Part shown: positions 54,321 through 62,009 of the stretch, in pieces
Layout of the letters: every line of letters starts with the position of its first letter
Position numbering within the stretch: the stretch's first letter is position 1
Source of the DNA: Arthrobacter sp. Marseille-P9274
Lineage (GTDB): Bacteria; Actinomycetota; Actinomycetes; Actinomycetales; Micrococcaceae
DNA: 64,000 bases
Assembly: GCF_946892675.1 (NCBI RefSeq)
Contig: NZ_CAMPOV010000002.1
Coordinates: forward strand, 186,001-250,000
Direction of reading: 5' to 3'
The notes under the pieces: model-generated
What the model was told of the DNA's origin: nothing
What the model saw: only the letters and a program-made list of their open reading frames with translations
The model's database searches: none
Made by a program: the position numbers and the translations under genes

Positions 54321-54356
54321 TGAGCATGCGGATGCTCAAACCTATGAATGATATGC
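54321..54356 (-). promoter_or_regulatory. Dyad plus ATGAT patch before the aldehyde dehydrogenase
   Basis: TGAGCAT-GCGG-ATGCTCA is a perfect 7+7 dyad (54321-54338). Next to it is AACCTATGAATGATATGC with the ATGAT core. Both are about 110-145 bases before the aldehyde dehydrogenase start. Confidence 0.5.
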
Positions 54357-54459
54357 AGCATTTGTCAATGGTGCGAACGGAGTTTCGAAGCCGGAGAACC
54401 GGGCGGCATGGCAAGAGGGAACGAAAGGCGAATCGAGCGCCGAGGCTTAAATGTAACCG

Positions 54460-54488
54460 TTGACACATTCCGTCCCCATCCATACGGT
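54460..54488 (+). promoter_or_regulatory. Sigma-70-like promoter for the GMC oxidoreductase array
   Basis: TTGACA (54460-54465) and TACGGT (54483-54488) are separated by 17 bases, a good -35/-10 pair, about 115 bases before the GMC gene. Confidence 0.5.
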
Positions 54489-54513
54489 GTGAATCATGCG
54501 CCTGGATTGACTA

Positions 54514-54525
54514 CACGTATACGTG
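54514..54525 (+). promoter_or_regulatory. Perfect 12-bp palindrome in the GMC leader
   Basis: CACGTATACGTG lies just downstream of the promoter-like pair, where a bound repressor would block transcription. The regulator is not evident. Confidence 0.5.
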
Positions 54526-54601
54526 CTGCGTCTGGGGCCAGGAGCATCAGAGTGCGCACTATTCCAAGAGAAATTCCACTACTCGGCTGGGAGATACACC
54601 C

Positions 54602-56185
54602 ATGGCTAAAACGACAGTGATCATTGGGGCAGGAAGCGGCGGCGGTGCGTTAGCAGCGCGTCTGACCGAGGACAAGGACCAGAATGTCATTCTGGTAGAA
54701 GCAGGTCCGGACTATGCGGAACTGGCGCTGGTGCCGGACGACGTCCGCGACGCCGGCGAGATGAGCGTGGAGAAGCATGACTGGGGCCTGAAGGCCTACT
54801 TCCTTGAGCCGCAGGACGCACGCGAGGCAATGCCTTACCCCCGCGGACGAATCGTCGGCGGATCCTCGGCGGTGAACGCCGCGATCGCTGAACGGGCCAC
54901 GCGGGAGGATCTGGACACCTGGGTTGCCGCGGGCAACCCGGAATGGTCCTACGAAAAGACGCTGCCGTACTTCATGCGCTTGGAGAATGACCTGGACTTC
55001 CCGGACGCCCCGGGACACGGCTCGTCGGGTCCTATCCCGATCAAGCGGCACTTTGACGACAACTGGCCCGCCGCCACCCATGCCTTCGCCCAGGCATGCG
55101 CGGACCGGGGCTTCTCCCGTTCGGACGACGCCAACGCCGATTCCGCTACCGGCTTCGGCCCGACCCCCCGGAACCTGATCGGCGAGGAGGAGCTGCGTGC
55201 CAGTTCACTGCTGACGTATCTAGCCGAGGCCCGTAAGCGCCCCAATCTGACCATCCGGCCCGACACCCTGGCCCGGCGGGTTGTCTTCGAGGGGACCACG
55301 GCCGTCGGCGTCGAGGTTGAGCATGACGGCAGGATAGAGGTGATCTCCGCGGACCGCGTGGTCCTCGCCGGCGGTGCCATGCACAGCCCGCATCTGATGA
55401 TGCTCTCCGGCATTGGCCCCCGCGATATCCTGGAGCGCCACGGCATTGAACCGGTCATCGTCAACGAGGCGGTCGGCCGGAACTTCCAGGACCATCCCTT
55501 CGCCCCGATGGTCGCGCTGCTGAAGGAGAAGACGGACCGGAACGGTGTCCGTGCGCGCCTGAAGTACAGCACCGGCACGGACGATCTGGTGGACGACATG
55601 ATGATTTTCGCTGCCGTCCTGGATCCGTCGACCATGAACATCCCTGCCGACACCAAGGGCCGCAAGGCCCTGATGATGAACAACCTGCTGGCCAAGCCCC
55701 GCTCGGTCGGCTGGATCACCCTGTCATCGCCGGATCCGAAGGTGCAGCCCGAGCTGCACGTGAACTTCCTCTCCCACCCCAGCGACATCGAGCGGCTGAA
55801 AGGGTCGCTGCGCCTGTCCTGGGACATGATCACTTCGTCGCCGCTGGCGGACGAAATCCAGGAGATCTGTTTCCTGGACGCTGAGACGGTCGCCGACGAT
55901 GCCAAGCTCGAGGCCTATATCCGCGCGTTCGCCTCCACCTCACTGCACGCCGCGGGCACCTGCCGGATGGGACCGGCAGGCGATCCCACCGCCGTCGTCG
56001 ATCAGCATCTGGCCGTGCACGGCGCGCAGAACCTCTGGATTGCCGATGCGTCGGTCATGGTCAACGTGACCACCGGCCTGACCAACCTCACCGCCTACAT
56101 GATCGGCGAACGGCTGGCCGAATGGCTCAAGAACGGCACGGACGCCCCCTCGGACGAGACCGAACTCGTCTCGGTGGCTCCTTAA
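54602..56185 (+). CDS. GMC family FAD-dependent alcohol oxidoreductase
   Basis: 527 residues. FAD binding begins TTVIIGAGSGGGALAARLTE; YPRGRIVGGSSAVNAAI and VVLAGGAMHSPHLMMLSGIG are the two GMC signatures. The active site has His in TSLHAAGTCRMG and Asn in TGLTNLTAYMIGERLA. It oxidises an alcohol to an aldehyde or ketone, as choline and terpenoid alcohol dehydrogenases of this family do. It is the first gene of an array that ends in a Baeyer-Villiger monooxygenase, so its product may be the ketone used there. Confidence 0.92.
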   Translation: MAKTTVIIGAGSGGGALAARLTEDKDQNVILVEAGPDYAELALVPDDVRDAGEMSVEKHDWGLKAYFLEPQDAREAMPYPRGRIVGGSSAVNAAIAERATREDLDTWVAAGNPEWSYEKTLPYFMRLENDLDFPDAPGHGSSGPIPIKRHFDDNWPAATHAFAQACADRGFSRSDDANADSATGFGPTPRNLIGEEELRASSLLTYLAEARKRPNLTIRPDTLARRVVFEGTTAVGVEVEHDGRIEVISADRVVLAGGAMHSPHLMMLSGIGPRDILERHGIEPVIVNEAVGRNFQDHPFAPMVALLKEKTDRNGVRARLKYSTGTDDLVDDMMIFAAVLDPSTMNIPADTKGRKALMMNNLLAKPRSVGWITLSSPDPKVQPELHVNFLSHPSDIERLKGSLRLSWDMITSSPLADEIQEICFLDAETVADDAKLEAYIRAFASTSLHAAGTCRMGPAGDPTAVVDQHLAVHGAQNLWIADASVMVNVTTGLTNLTAYMIGERLAEWLKNGTDAPSDETELVSVAP

Positions 56186-56203
56186 TCAGGAAGCGGGGAA
56201 ACC

Positions 56204-56650
56204 ATGACAGCAGCAGAAACAACGACGGCGGCGCGGAGCGTGGAGACGCACGTGGAAGCGATCCGCCGCCTGACCCACGAATACTCGTGGGCCGTGGACA
56301 ATTCCAGGCTCGACGACATTGTGGCCCTCTTTACCGAGGACGCGGAGTGGGATGTCACGGCTTTCGGCATGGATACAGTGCGGGGGGCGGATGCGATCCG
56401 CGCTTTCTACGCCGGCCTGATCGAAAACACCACGCACCGCTGCCACCTGGCGCTGAACCATCTAATCGACGTCGACGGCGATACCGCCGTCGCCCGGGTC
56501 TATATTCATGCGTTCGTCACCATGCCCGACGGCAGGCGGGACGAATCCCTGGGCTACTACTCGGACAACTACATCCGGACCGGACAGGGCTGGAAGTTCC
56601 AGCGGCGCGCAGCCTATCCGCTGCTGCCCGCGCCGCCGGCACCGGTGTAG
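56204..56650 (+). CDS. NTF2/SnoaL-like protein, copy A
   Basis: 148 residues. IRRLTHEYSWAVDNSRLDDI, LFTEDAEWDV, CHLALNHLIDVDGDTAVARV and GWKFQRRAAY show the NTF2 cone fold. It is a paralogue of the protein at 56784: the NHL-DVDGDTA and GWKFQRR segments are shared. It starts 18 bp after the GMC stop. Such small proteins act as isomerases, hydratases or accessory proteins on ring compounds. Which applies here is unknown. Confidence 0.8.
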   Translation: MTAAETTTAARSVETHVEAIRRLTHEYSWAVDNSRLDDIVALFTEDAEWDVTAFGMDTVRGADAIRAFYAGLIENTTHRCHLALNHLIDVDGDTAVARVYIHAFVTMPDGRRDESLGYYSDNYIRTGQGWKFQRRAAYPLLPAPPAPV

Positions 56651-56680
56651 CCAAGGCCCGGACACAACCGGGCCGGACAT

Positions 56681-56716
56681 GCCGCGGGGTTTCCCCCGGG
56701 CGGGAAACCCCGCGGC
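56681..56716 (+). terminator. Perfect 15-bp hairpin inside the array
   Basis: GCCGCGGGGTTTCCC (56681-56695) and its exact complement (56702-56716) flank CCGGGC, between the two NTF2-like genes. No T run follows, so it may attenuate or protect RNA ends rather than stop transcription. Confidence 0.7.
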
Positions 56717-56783
56717 ACCAGCAATAAACCGATGGGCCTGGACAGCGAACGCTGCGCCGGACCCGAAAGATAAGGGAGCAGAC

Positions 56784-57221
56784 ATGTCCGCAGTACAGAC
56801 ACCCGAAACGACCGTCGACGTAGACGTCGAGCAAATCCGCCGCCTGGTCCACGAATACTGCCGGGCGATCGACACCTTCCAGCTCTCCGGCGTGGTCGGA
56901 ACCTTCACCGACGACGCGATCTGGGACATGAGCGCACTGGGGGCCCCGAAGGCCAGCGGCATCGACCAGGTAAGGGCTTCATTCGGTGCCCTGATCGATA
57001 ACCTCACGGCCTGCTGCCACTTCACGACGAACCATCTGGTCGACGTCGACGGCGATACCGCCACGGGAACGGTCTACTGCCATGCCTTCGCCGACGGCAT
57101 CGACGGCAGCCGGGTGGAAAACCTGATCCTGTATACGGACGGCTACACCCGGACGGCGGACGGCTGGAAGTTCCAGCGCCGCACCGTCACTCCGCTGATG
57201 CCCGCGGCCGCCGCCGGATAA
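56784..57221 (+). CDS. NTF2/SnoaL-like protein, copy B
   Basis: 145 residues from the ATG at 56784 with AGGGAG upstream. It is parallel to copy A throughout: IRRLVHEYCRAIDTFQLSGV, TFTDDAIWDMSALG, CCHFTTNHLVDVDGDTATGT and DGWKFQRRTV. Differences are concentrated in the pocket-lining strands (FTTNH versus LALNH, FADGIDGS versus FVTMPDGR). Two neighbouring paralogues may form a heteromer or act on successive intermediates. It lies after a strong hairpin and 54 bp before the hydrolase. Confidence 0.8.
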   Translation: MSAVQTPETTVDVDVEQIRRLVHEYCRAIDTFQLSGVVGTFTDDAIWDMSALGAPKASGIDQVRASFGALIDNLTACCHFTTNHLVDVDGDTATGTVYCHAFADGIDGSRVENLILYTDGYTRTADGWKFQRRTVTPLMPAAAAG

Positions 57222-57275
57222 CCCGTCTCCGCACCAGCCTTACCTGCCATACAACTCAATGAAGAGGAACTAACC

Positions 57276-58229
57276 ATGGCACTTGACAACGCAACTCTGG
57301 CCTTCCTGGCCGCCGCGGCCGAAGCCGCGGGCCCGGACGCGAAACCGATGTGGCACCTCGAACCTGCCGACGCGCGCGCGGTTTCAGCAGGCATGACACC
57401 GATGTTCGGCACCGGCCCCGACATGAATTCCACCCAGGAGCACCTGCTCACCGGCATAGACGGCGGACAGTTCGCCGTCCGCGTCCACATCCCGGTCGAG
57501 AACCCGGCAGGCGTGTTCGTCTATCTCCACGGCGGTGGGTGGGTCCTCAGCGACATCGACGCCTTCGATACCCTGGGCCGGCAACTGGCCGCCAAGTCCG
57601 GCTGCGCGGTGGTCCTGGTCAACTACCGCAAGGCCCCCGAATCCCGTTTTCCCATCGCCGTCGAGGATTCCTGGACCGCGCTGCAGTGGGCCGCCAGCCA
57701 CCTCGAGGAGATCGCCGGTGCGCAGGTGCCGCTCTTCGTCGGCGGCGACAGCGCCGGCGGCAACCTGTCCGCCGTCATGGCCCTGCGGGCGCGCGACAAC
57801 AACGGCCCGCAGTTGGCCAAGCAGATCCTCGTCTACCCGGTCGCGGATGCGGACTTCAGCCGCGGCTCCTACCTGGAGGATGAGAACCAGACGCTGCTGA
57901 CCACGGAATTCATGCAGTGGTTCTGGGACCACTACGTGCCCAATCCCGAGGACCGAGGGCACCATGAGGCCTCGCCGCTGCGCGCCGAAAGCCTCGAAGG
58001 CGTGGCCCCGGCGCTAGTGATCACCAGTGCGCACGATGTGCTGCGCGACGAAGGCGAGGCCTACGCCCAGCGCCTGCGGGAAGCCGGCGTCCCCACCGAG
58101 CACCGGCGCTGGGAGGGCCAGATGCACGGCTTCTTCTCCATGGTCAACGTCCTGCCCGCGGCGGCCGCAGCGATGGACTTTGTCGCGGCCAGAGTCCGCG
58201 CCGACCTGAAGCAGGAGGCAACCCGGTGA
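57276..58229 (+). CDS. Alpha/beta hydrolase, hormone-sensitive-lipase family
   Basis: 317 residues. The oxyanion motif is HGGG at 85-88, the nucleophile Ser159 is in GGDSAGG, the acid is Asp254 in SAHDVL and the base is His284 in GQMHGF. GAAGAGG precedes the ATG. It should open the ester or lactone produced by the Baeyer-Villiger enzyme, whose GTG overlaps this TGA by four bases. Such coupling of hydrolase and BVMO is known from cyclic-ketone pathways. Confidence 0.92.
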   Translation: MALDNATLAFLAAAAEAAGPDAKPMWHLEPADARAVSAGMTPMFGTGPDMNSTQEHLLTGIDGGQFAVRVHIPVENPAGVFVYLHGGGWVLSDIDAFDTLGRQLAAKSGCAVVLVNYRKAPESRFPIAVEDSWTALQWAASHLEEIAGAQVPLFVGGDSAGGNLSAVMALRARDNNGPQLAKQILVYPVADADFSRGSYLEDENQTLLTTEFMQWFWDHYVPNPEDRGHHEASPLRAESLEGVAPALVITSAHDVLRDEGEAYAQRLREAGVPTEHRRWEGQMHGFFSMVNVLPAAAAAMDFVAARVRADLKQEATR

Positions 58230-59824
58230 GCACCACCCGTGAATTCGACGTTGCCATCGTCGGCGCAGGCTTTTCCGGCCTGTACATGCTGCACAAGCTC
58301 CGCGGCCAGGGGCTTTCCGCCGTGGTCTTCGAAAAGGGCGACGGCGTCGGCGGCACCTGGTACTGGAACCGCTACCCGGGCGCGCGCTGCGATGTGGAGA
58401 GCCCTCACTATTCCTACGCATTCTCCCCCGAGCTGGAGCAGGAATGGGAGTGGACCGAGCGTTATCCCTCCCAGCCGGAAATCATGTCCTACCTCAATCA
58501 TGTCGCGGACCGCTTCGGCCTGCGCGACGGCATTGAGCTGGAAACCGAGGTCACCGCGGCGGCTTTCGACGACGATACCAACCGGTGGAGCGTCAGCACG
58601 GACCGGGGCGAAACGGTGAGCGCGAAATATGTGGTGATGGCGACGGGGTGCCTTTCCGCCGGGCGCATTCCGGAATTCGACGGGCTGGAATCGTTCGCAG
58701 GGGAGATCTACCACACCGGCTCCTGGCCGCACGATGGCGTCGACTTCACCGGCAAGCGCGTGGGCGTGATCGGCACCGGTTCCTCCGGCATCCAGGCCAT
58801 TCCAGAGATCGCGAGGCAGGCGAAGCAGCTGACTGTCTTCCAGCGCACCGCCAGCTTCAGCGTCCCTGCAAGGAACGCGCCGCTTGACCAGAAGGAATGG
58901 AAGGAGATCAAGGCGAACTACCGCCACCTGCGGGAACTTGCCCGGCATTCGGCAACCGGCCTGCCCTTCACCGGCGGAACGACGTCGGCCCTGGAGGCCA
59001 CGCCTGAGGAGCGCAAGGCCAACTACGAGGCCCACTGGGGGCTCGGCGGCTTTAGGATTGGTGCGGCCTACAGCGACCTGATCCTGAACAAGGAAGCCAA
59101 CGACACGCTGGCGGAGTTCATCCACTCCAAGATCGACGAGCAGGTGAAGGATCCGGAAACCGCGGAACTGCTCAAGGCCCGCGATTACCCGGTGTCCACC
59201 AAGAGGATCTGCGTGGACACCGACTATTACGCGACCTTCAACCGCGACAACGTCTCGCTGGTGGACGTACGCAGCGCGCCCATTGTGGGCCTGAGCGAAC
59301 ACGGCCTGAAAACCGAAGACGGCGAATATGAATTCGACGTGATCGTCTTCGCCACCGGTTTCGATGCTATGACCGGATCCATGCTGAGGGTCGACATCAC
59401 AGGTTCGGGCGGCCTCTCGCTGCGGGACAAGTGGGCCGCGGGTCCCCGCACCTACCTGGGCCTGTCCATCGCGGGGTTCCCCAATCTGTTCTCCGTGGCC
59501 GGGGCCGGCTCACCGTCCGTGCTGACCAACATGGTCACGGCCATCGAACAGCACGTGGAATGGATCAGCGACCACATCGCCTACCTCGAGGAGCGCGGTC
59601 TCAGCCGGTCCGAGGCCTCTCCGGAGGCGGAGGACCGATGGGTGGACCACGTGAACGAGGTCGCAGGGATGACGCTCTTCAACCAGGCCAACTCTTGGTA
59701 CCTCGGCGCCAATGTGCCCGCCAAGACGCGAGTGTTCATGCCCTACGCCGGCGGCCTCGGAGCCTACCGTGCCAGATGCGATGAGGTTGCCTCGTCGGAT
59801 TATGAAGGCTTCACGCTGAGCTAG
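58226..59824 (+). CDS. Type I Baeyer-Villiger monooxygenase
   Basis: 532 residues. Two Rossmann motifs, GAGFSG (13-18) and GTGSSG (183-188), flank the BVMO fingerprint F157-x-G-x3-H163-x3-W167-P168, which separates BVMOs from other flavin monooxygenases. GGTWYWNRYPGARCDVES is typical of the cyclohexanone/phenylacetone monooxygenase branch. It inserts oxygen next to a ketone with NADPH and O2. It is the last gene of the GMC/NTF2/hydrolase array. The ketone is probably cyclic and derived from the alcohol oxidised by the GMC enzyme. Confidence 0.94.
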   Translation: MSTTREFDVAIVGAGFSGLYMLHKLRGQGLSAVVFEKGDGVGGTWYWNRYPGARCDVESPHYSYAFSPELEQEWEWTERYPSQPEIMSYLNHVADRFGLRDGIELETEVTAAAFDDDTNRWSVSTDRGETVSAKYVVMATGCLSAGRIPEFDGLESFAGEIYHTGSWPHDGVDFTGKRVGVIGTGSSGIQAIPEIARQAKQLTVFQRTASFSVPARNAPLDQKEWKEIKANYRHLRELARHSATGLPFTGGTTSALEATPEERKANYEAHWGLGGFRIGAAYSDLILNKEANDTLAEFIHSKIDEQVKDPETAELLKARDYPVSTKRICVDTDYYATFNRDNVSLVDVRSAPIVGLSEHGLKTEDGEYEFDVIVFATGFDAMTGSMLRVDITGSGGLSLRDKWAAGPRTYLGLSIAGFPNLFSVAGAGSPSVLTNMVTAIEQHVEWISDHIAYLEERGLSRSEASPEAEDRWVDHVNEVAGMTLFNQANSWYLGANVPAKTRVFMPYAGGLGAYRARCDEVASSDYEGFTLS

Positions 59825-59851
59825 ACGTCAGCCCGGCTCTGCGAGAGCCGC

Positions 59852-59980
59852 GGAACTGCTCCTCGGAAGTTGGACTGGACAATTCAGTTCCGGCAAACGG
59901 GGAGCAGTTTCGTGTGCTCAACTCGTCCGCGCTACGAGGCCCAGCGGGCTGCGTGGAGCGCTGGCGGCCCGGCGCCGTTA
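59852..59980 (+). mobile_element. Solo end of an IS150-like element
   Basis: GGAACTGCTCCTCGGAAGTT, then GGACTGGACAATTCAGTTCC and CGGGGAGCAGTTT, closely follow the OrfA-side end of the IS at 51454-52700 (GAAGTGCTCCCCGGAAGTTG, then GGACTG and AATTCAGTTCC). The bases after it can be read as a start similar to OrfA (EAQRAAW versus VQREAAVAW) and then lose similarity. This is a remnant of a related, not identical, element between the BVMO and aldehyde dehydrogenase genes. The exact right edge is uncertain. Confidence 0.7.
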
Positions 59981-60002
59981 CGCTCCCCTACAGCAGCAAG
60001 AA

Positions 60003-60032
60003 AGTCCGGCGGCCGATAACGGCCGCCGGACT
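60003..60032. terminator. Perfect 13-bp stem with ATAA loop
   Basis: AGTCCGGCGGCCG (60003-60015) and its exact complement (60020-60032) lie between the BVMO array and the convergent aldehyde dehydrogenase operon, 20 bases from the stop of the latter. Confidence 0.8.
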
Positions 60033-60051
60033 CCTTACTCTGTGGCGCTGC

Positions 60052-61539
60052 CTATACGCGCCACTGGATGTGCTTGGTTTCCAGGTATTCCCGGATACCC
60101 CATTCGCCTAGTTCGCGGCCGACGCCCGAGCGGCCGTAGCCGCCGAACGGGGCATCGGGACGCATGGCGCCGCCGCCGTTGATCCACACAGTGCCAGCGC
60201 GGATCTGCTCTGCCACCCGGCGGCCCTCGGCCAGGTCCTCGCCGCACCACACGTTCGCCGCCAGCCCGTAGGGGGTGTCGTTGGCCAGCCTGACCGCTTC
60301 TTCGGTGTCTTTGAACGGCACGATTACTGCGACCGGGCCGAAGATTTCCTCCTGCACGGCGCGCGCGCTGTGCGGCAGTCCGCCGAGCAGCACTGGATTG
60401 ACGAACCAGCCCTTCTCCGGCAGCGGCTTCTTGACCTCGAGGAGCTTTCGGCCGCCTTCGGCCACCGATCCATCGATAAACCCCCGGACCCGGGCCTGGT
60501 GGTCAGGGCGGATCATCGGGCCGACGTTCGTGGCCCGGTCCCAAGGATCGCCCACGACCATCTGGTCGAACGCAGAGGCACCTGCCTCGAGGAATTCGTC
60601 GTGCAGCGCCTCGTGCACCAGAATGCGAGCCAGCGCCGCGCAGCCCTGGCCGCCGTTGCGCGCCCAGCGCAGGTGCATTTCGACGGCGATCTGCTGCACG
60701 TCGACGCCGGGGAGGACTAGCGTGGGAGACTTTCCGCCCAGTTCCAGCGTGACGTCGGTGAGGTTGACGGCGGCCTGGGCCATGATCTTGGCACCGACCC
60801 CGTCGGATCCGGTGAAGGAGACCTTGTCCACCCCCGGATGCGAGGACAGCTGCTGGCCGACGTCGACTCCGCCGATGATGACGTTCATGACACCGTCCGG
60901 CAGGCCCGCCTCGCGGATCAGGTCGCCCATGAACAGGGTGGTGAGAGGAGTGCGCGGCGATGGCAGCAGCACCACTGTGCAGCCGGCAGCCAATGCGGCA
61001 CCGAACTTGAAGACGGCCAGGTTAAGGGGGTAGTTGTAGCCGGTAATGGCTGCCACCACGCCGACCGGCTGGTGGACAACGTCGCTCATCGTCGGGTGCG
61101 GCTTGTCATAGCTGCCCAGGTGCTGGATGCGCTCCTGCTTCGCGGCCTCGGCGGCCCAGCGCAGATGCTCGTCGACGGCCATCTTGACCTGCAGGTATTC
61201 AGCCAGCGCAATGGGGGTGCCGACCTCGTTGATGATGGAGGGCAGCAGGCGGTCCGCCGCGGCTTCGAGCACGTCTGCCAGCCGGTGGATGTGGCGGGAA
61301 CGCTCCTCGCCGCTGAGGGCGGCCCAGGCCGGGAAGGCGGCGCGGGCCGCGGCGACGGCGTCGTCGACCTGCCGGCTGGAGGCGCCGGCGACAGTGCCGA
61401 TGACCGCTTCGGTGGCCGGGTTGAAGACGTCCCAGCTCTCGCCCTCGGGCTGTACCTCGGCGCCGCCGACCAGGAAGGTGCGGGTTTCGGGCACCCAGTC
61501 CTTGAGCGGATGCTGCTCGGTTTCGATGCTCAGCGTCAT
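60052..61539 (-). CDS. Aldehyde dehydrogenase family protein
   Basis: 495 residues from the ATG at 61539; AGGAG precedes it. AAITGYNYPLNLAVFK, FTGSDGVGAKI, Glu in LELGGKSP, Cys in NGGQGCAALAR and EEIFGPVAVI are present. It differs from the ALDH at 52737 and is the third in the window. It ends an operon of acyl-CoA dehydrogenase, CitE-like lyase and MaoC hydratase genes; its ATG overlaps the MaoC stop. Because this operon makes CoA esters, the enzyme could handle an aldehyde released by the lyase. Confidence 0.92.
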   Translation of the reverse strand: MTLSIETEQHPLKDWVPETRTFLVGGAEVQPEGESWDVFNPATEAVIGTVAGASSRQVDDAVAAARAAFPAWAALSGEERSRHIHRLADVLEAAADRLLPSIINEVGTPIALAEYLQVKMAVDEHLRWAAEAAKQERIQHLGSYDKPHPTMSDVVHQPVGVVAAITGYNYPLNLAVFKFGAALAAGCTVVLLPSPRTPLTTLFMGDLIREAGLPDGVMNVIIGGVDVGQQLSSHPGVDKVSFTGSDGVGAKIMAQAAVNLTDVTLELGGKSPTLVLPGVDVQQIAVEMHLRWARNGGQGCAALARILVHEALHDEFLEAGASAFDQMVVGDPWDRATNVGPMIRPDHQARVRGFIDGSVAEGGRKLLEVKKPLPEKGWFVNPVLLGGLPHSARAVQEEIFGPVAVIVPFKDTEEAVRLANDTPYGLAANVWCGEDLAEGRRVAEQIRAGTVWINGGGAMRPDAPFGGYGRSGVGRELGEWGIREYLETKHIQWRV

Positions 61540-62009
61540 GCTACTACTCCTTCCTTGGGCCGCCTGGCCATAAGACCGACGCGAACCATGTCGCAGACGA
61601 CCTGGTCGCGCTGGTTCAGGCCGAGATGCTTGAACCAGACGATGCCCGAATCGTCGCGGGACTTCGACTCGCGCTTCTTGAGAATTGTGGTCTCCGCCCG
61701 GAGGGTGTCCCCGTGGAACACCGGGTTCGGGAACTTGACGGAGTCGTACCCGAGGTTCCCCAGGGTGGTGCCCATCGTCAGCTCCGGCACGTGGAAGGCG
61801 CCGATCAGGGCGACCGTGAAGAGGCTGTTGAGCACCCGCTGTCCGTGAATCGTCGTCTTGGCGTATTCCTCGTCCAGGTGCAGCGGTGCCACGTTCATCG
61901 TCAAGGAAGTGAACATGACATTGTCCATCTCCGTGATGGTCCGGGTCAGGGCGTGCTTGTAGTGCGCGCCTTCCTCGAATTCCTCGAACCACAGTCCGCG
62001 CATCGTCAT
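61536..62009 (-). CDS. MaoC-like dehydratase
   Basis: 157 residues from the ATG at 62009 with GGAGGAAA upstream. The hotdog-fold MaoC motif is visible as VAPLHLDEEYAKTTIHGQRV, with Asp and His in the places of the catalytic pair. DSVKFPNPVFHGDTL and CDMVRVGLMARR follow. The family includes mesaconyl- and enoyl-CoA hydratases. MaoC next to a CitE-like lyase resembles the mesaconyl-CoA hydratase/beta-methylmalyl-CoA lyase pair, which fits hydration of a branched enoyl-CoA and then C-C cleavage. Confidence 0.87.
   Translation of the reverse strand: MTMRGLWFEEFEEGAHYKHALTRTITEMDNVMFTSLTMNVAPLHLDEEYAKTTIHGQRVLNSLFTVALIGAFHVPELTMGTTLGNLGYDSVKFPNPVFHGDTLRAETTILKKRESKSRDDSGIVWFKHLGLNQRDQVVCDMVRVGLMARRPKEGVVA

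Noticed and set aside
54348-54620. A small frame ahead of the GMC gene with several Cys
   Set aside because: It runs through the promoter-like region and palindrome and overlaps the GMC start; no ribosome site.
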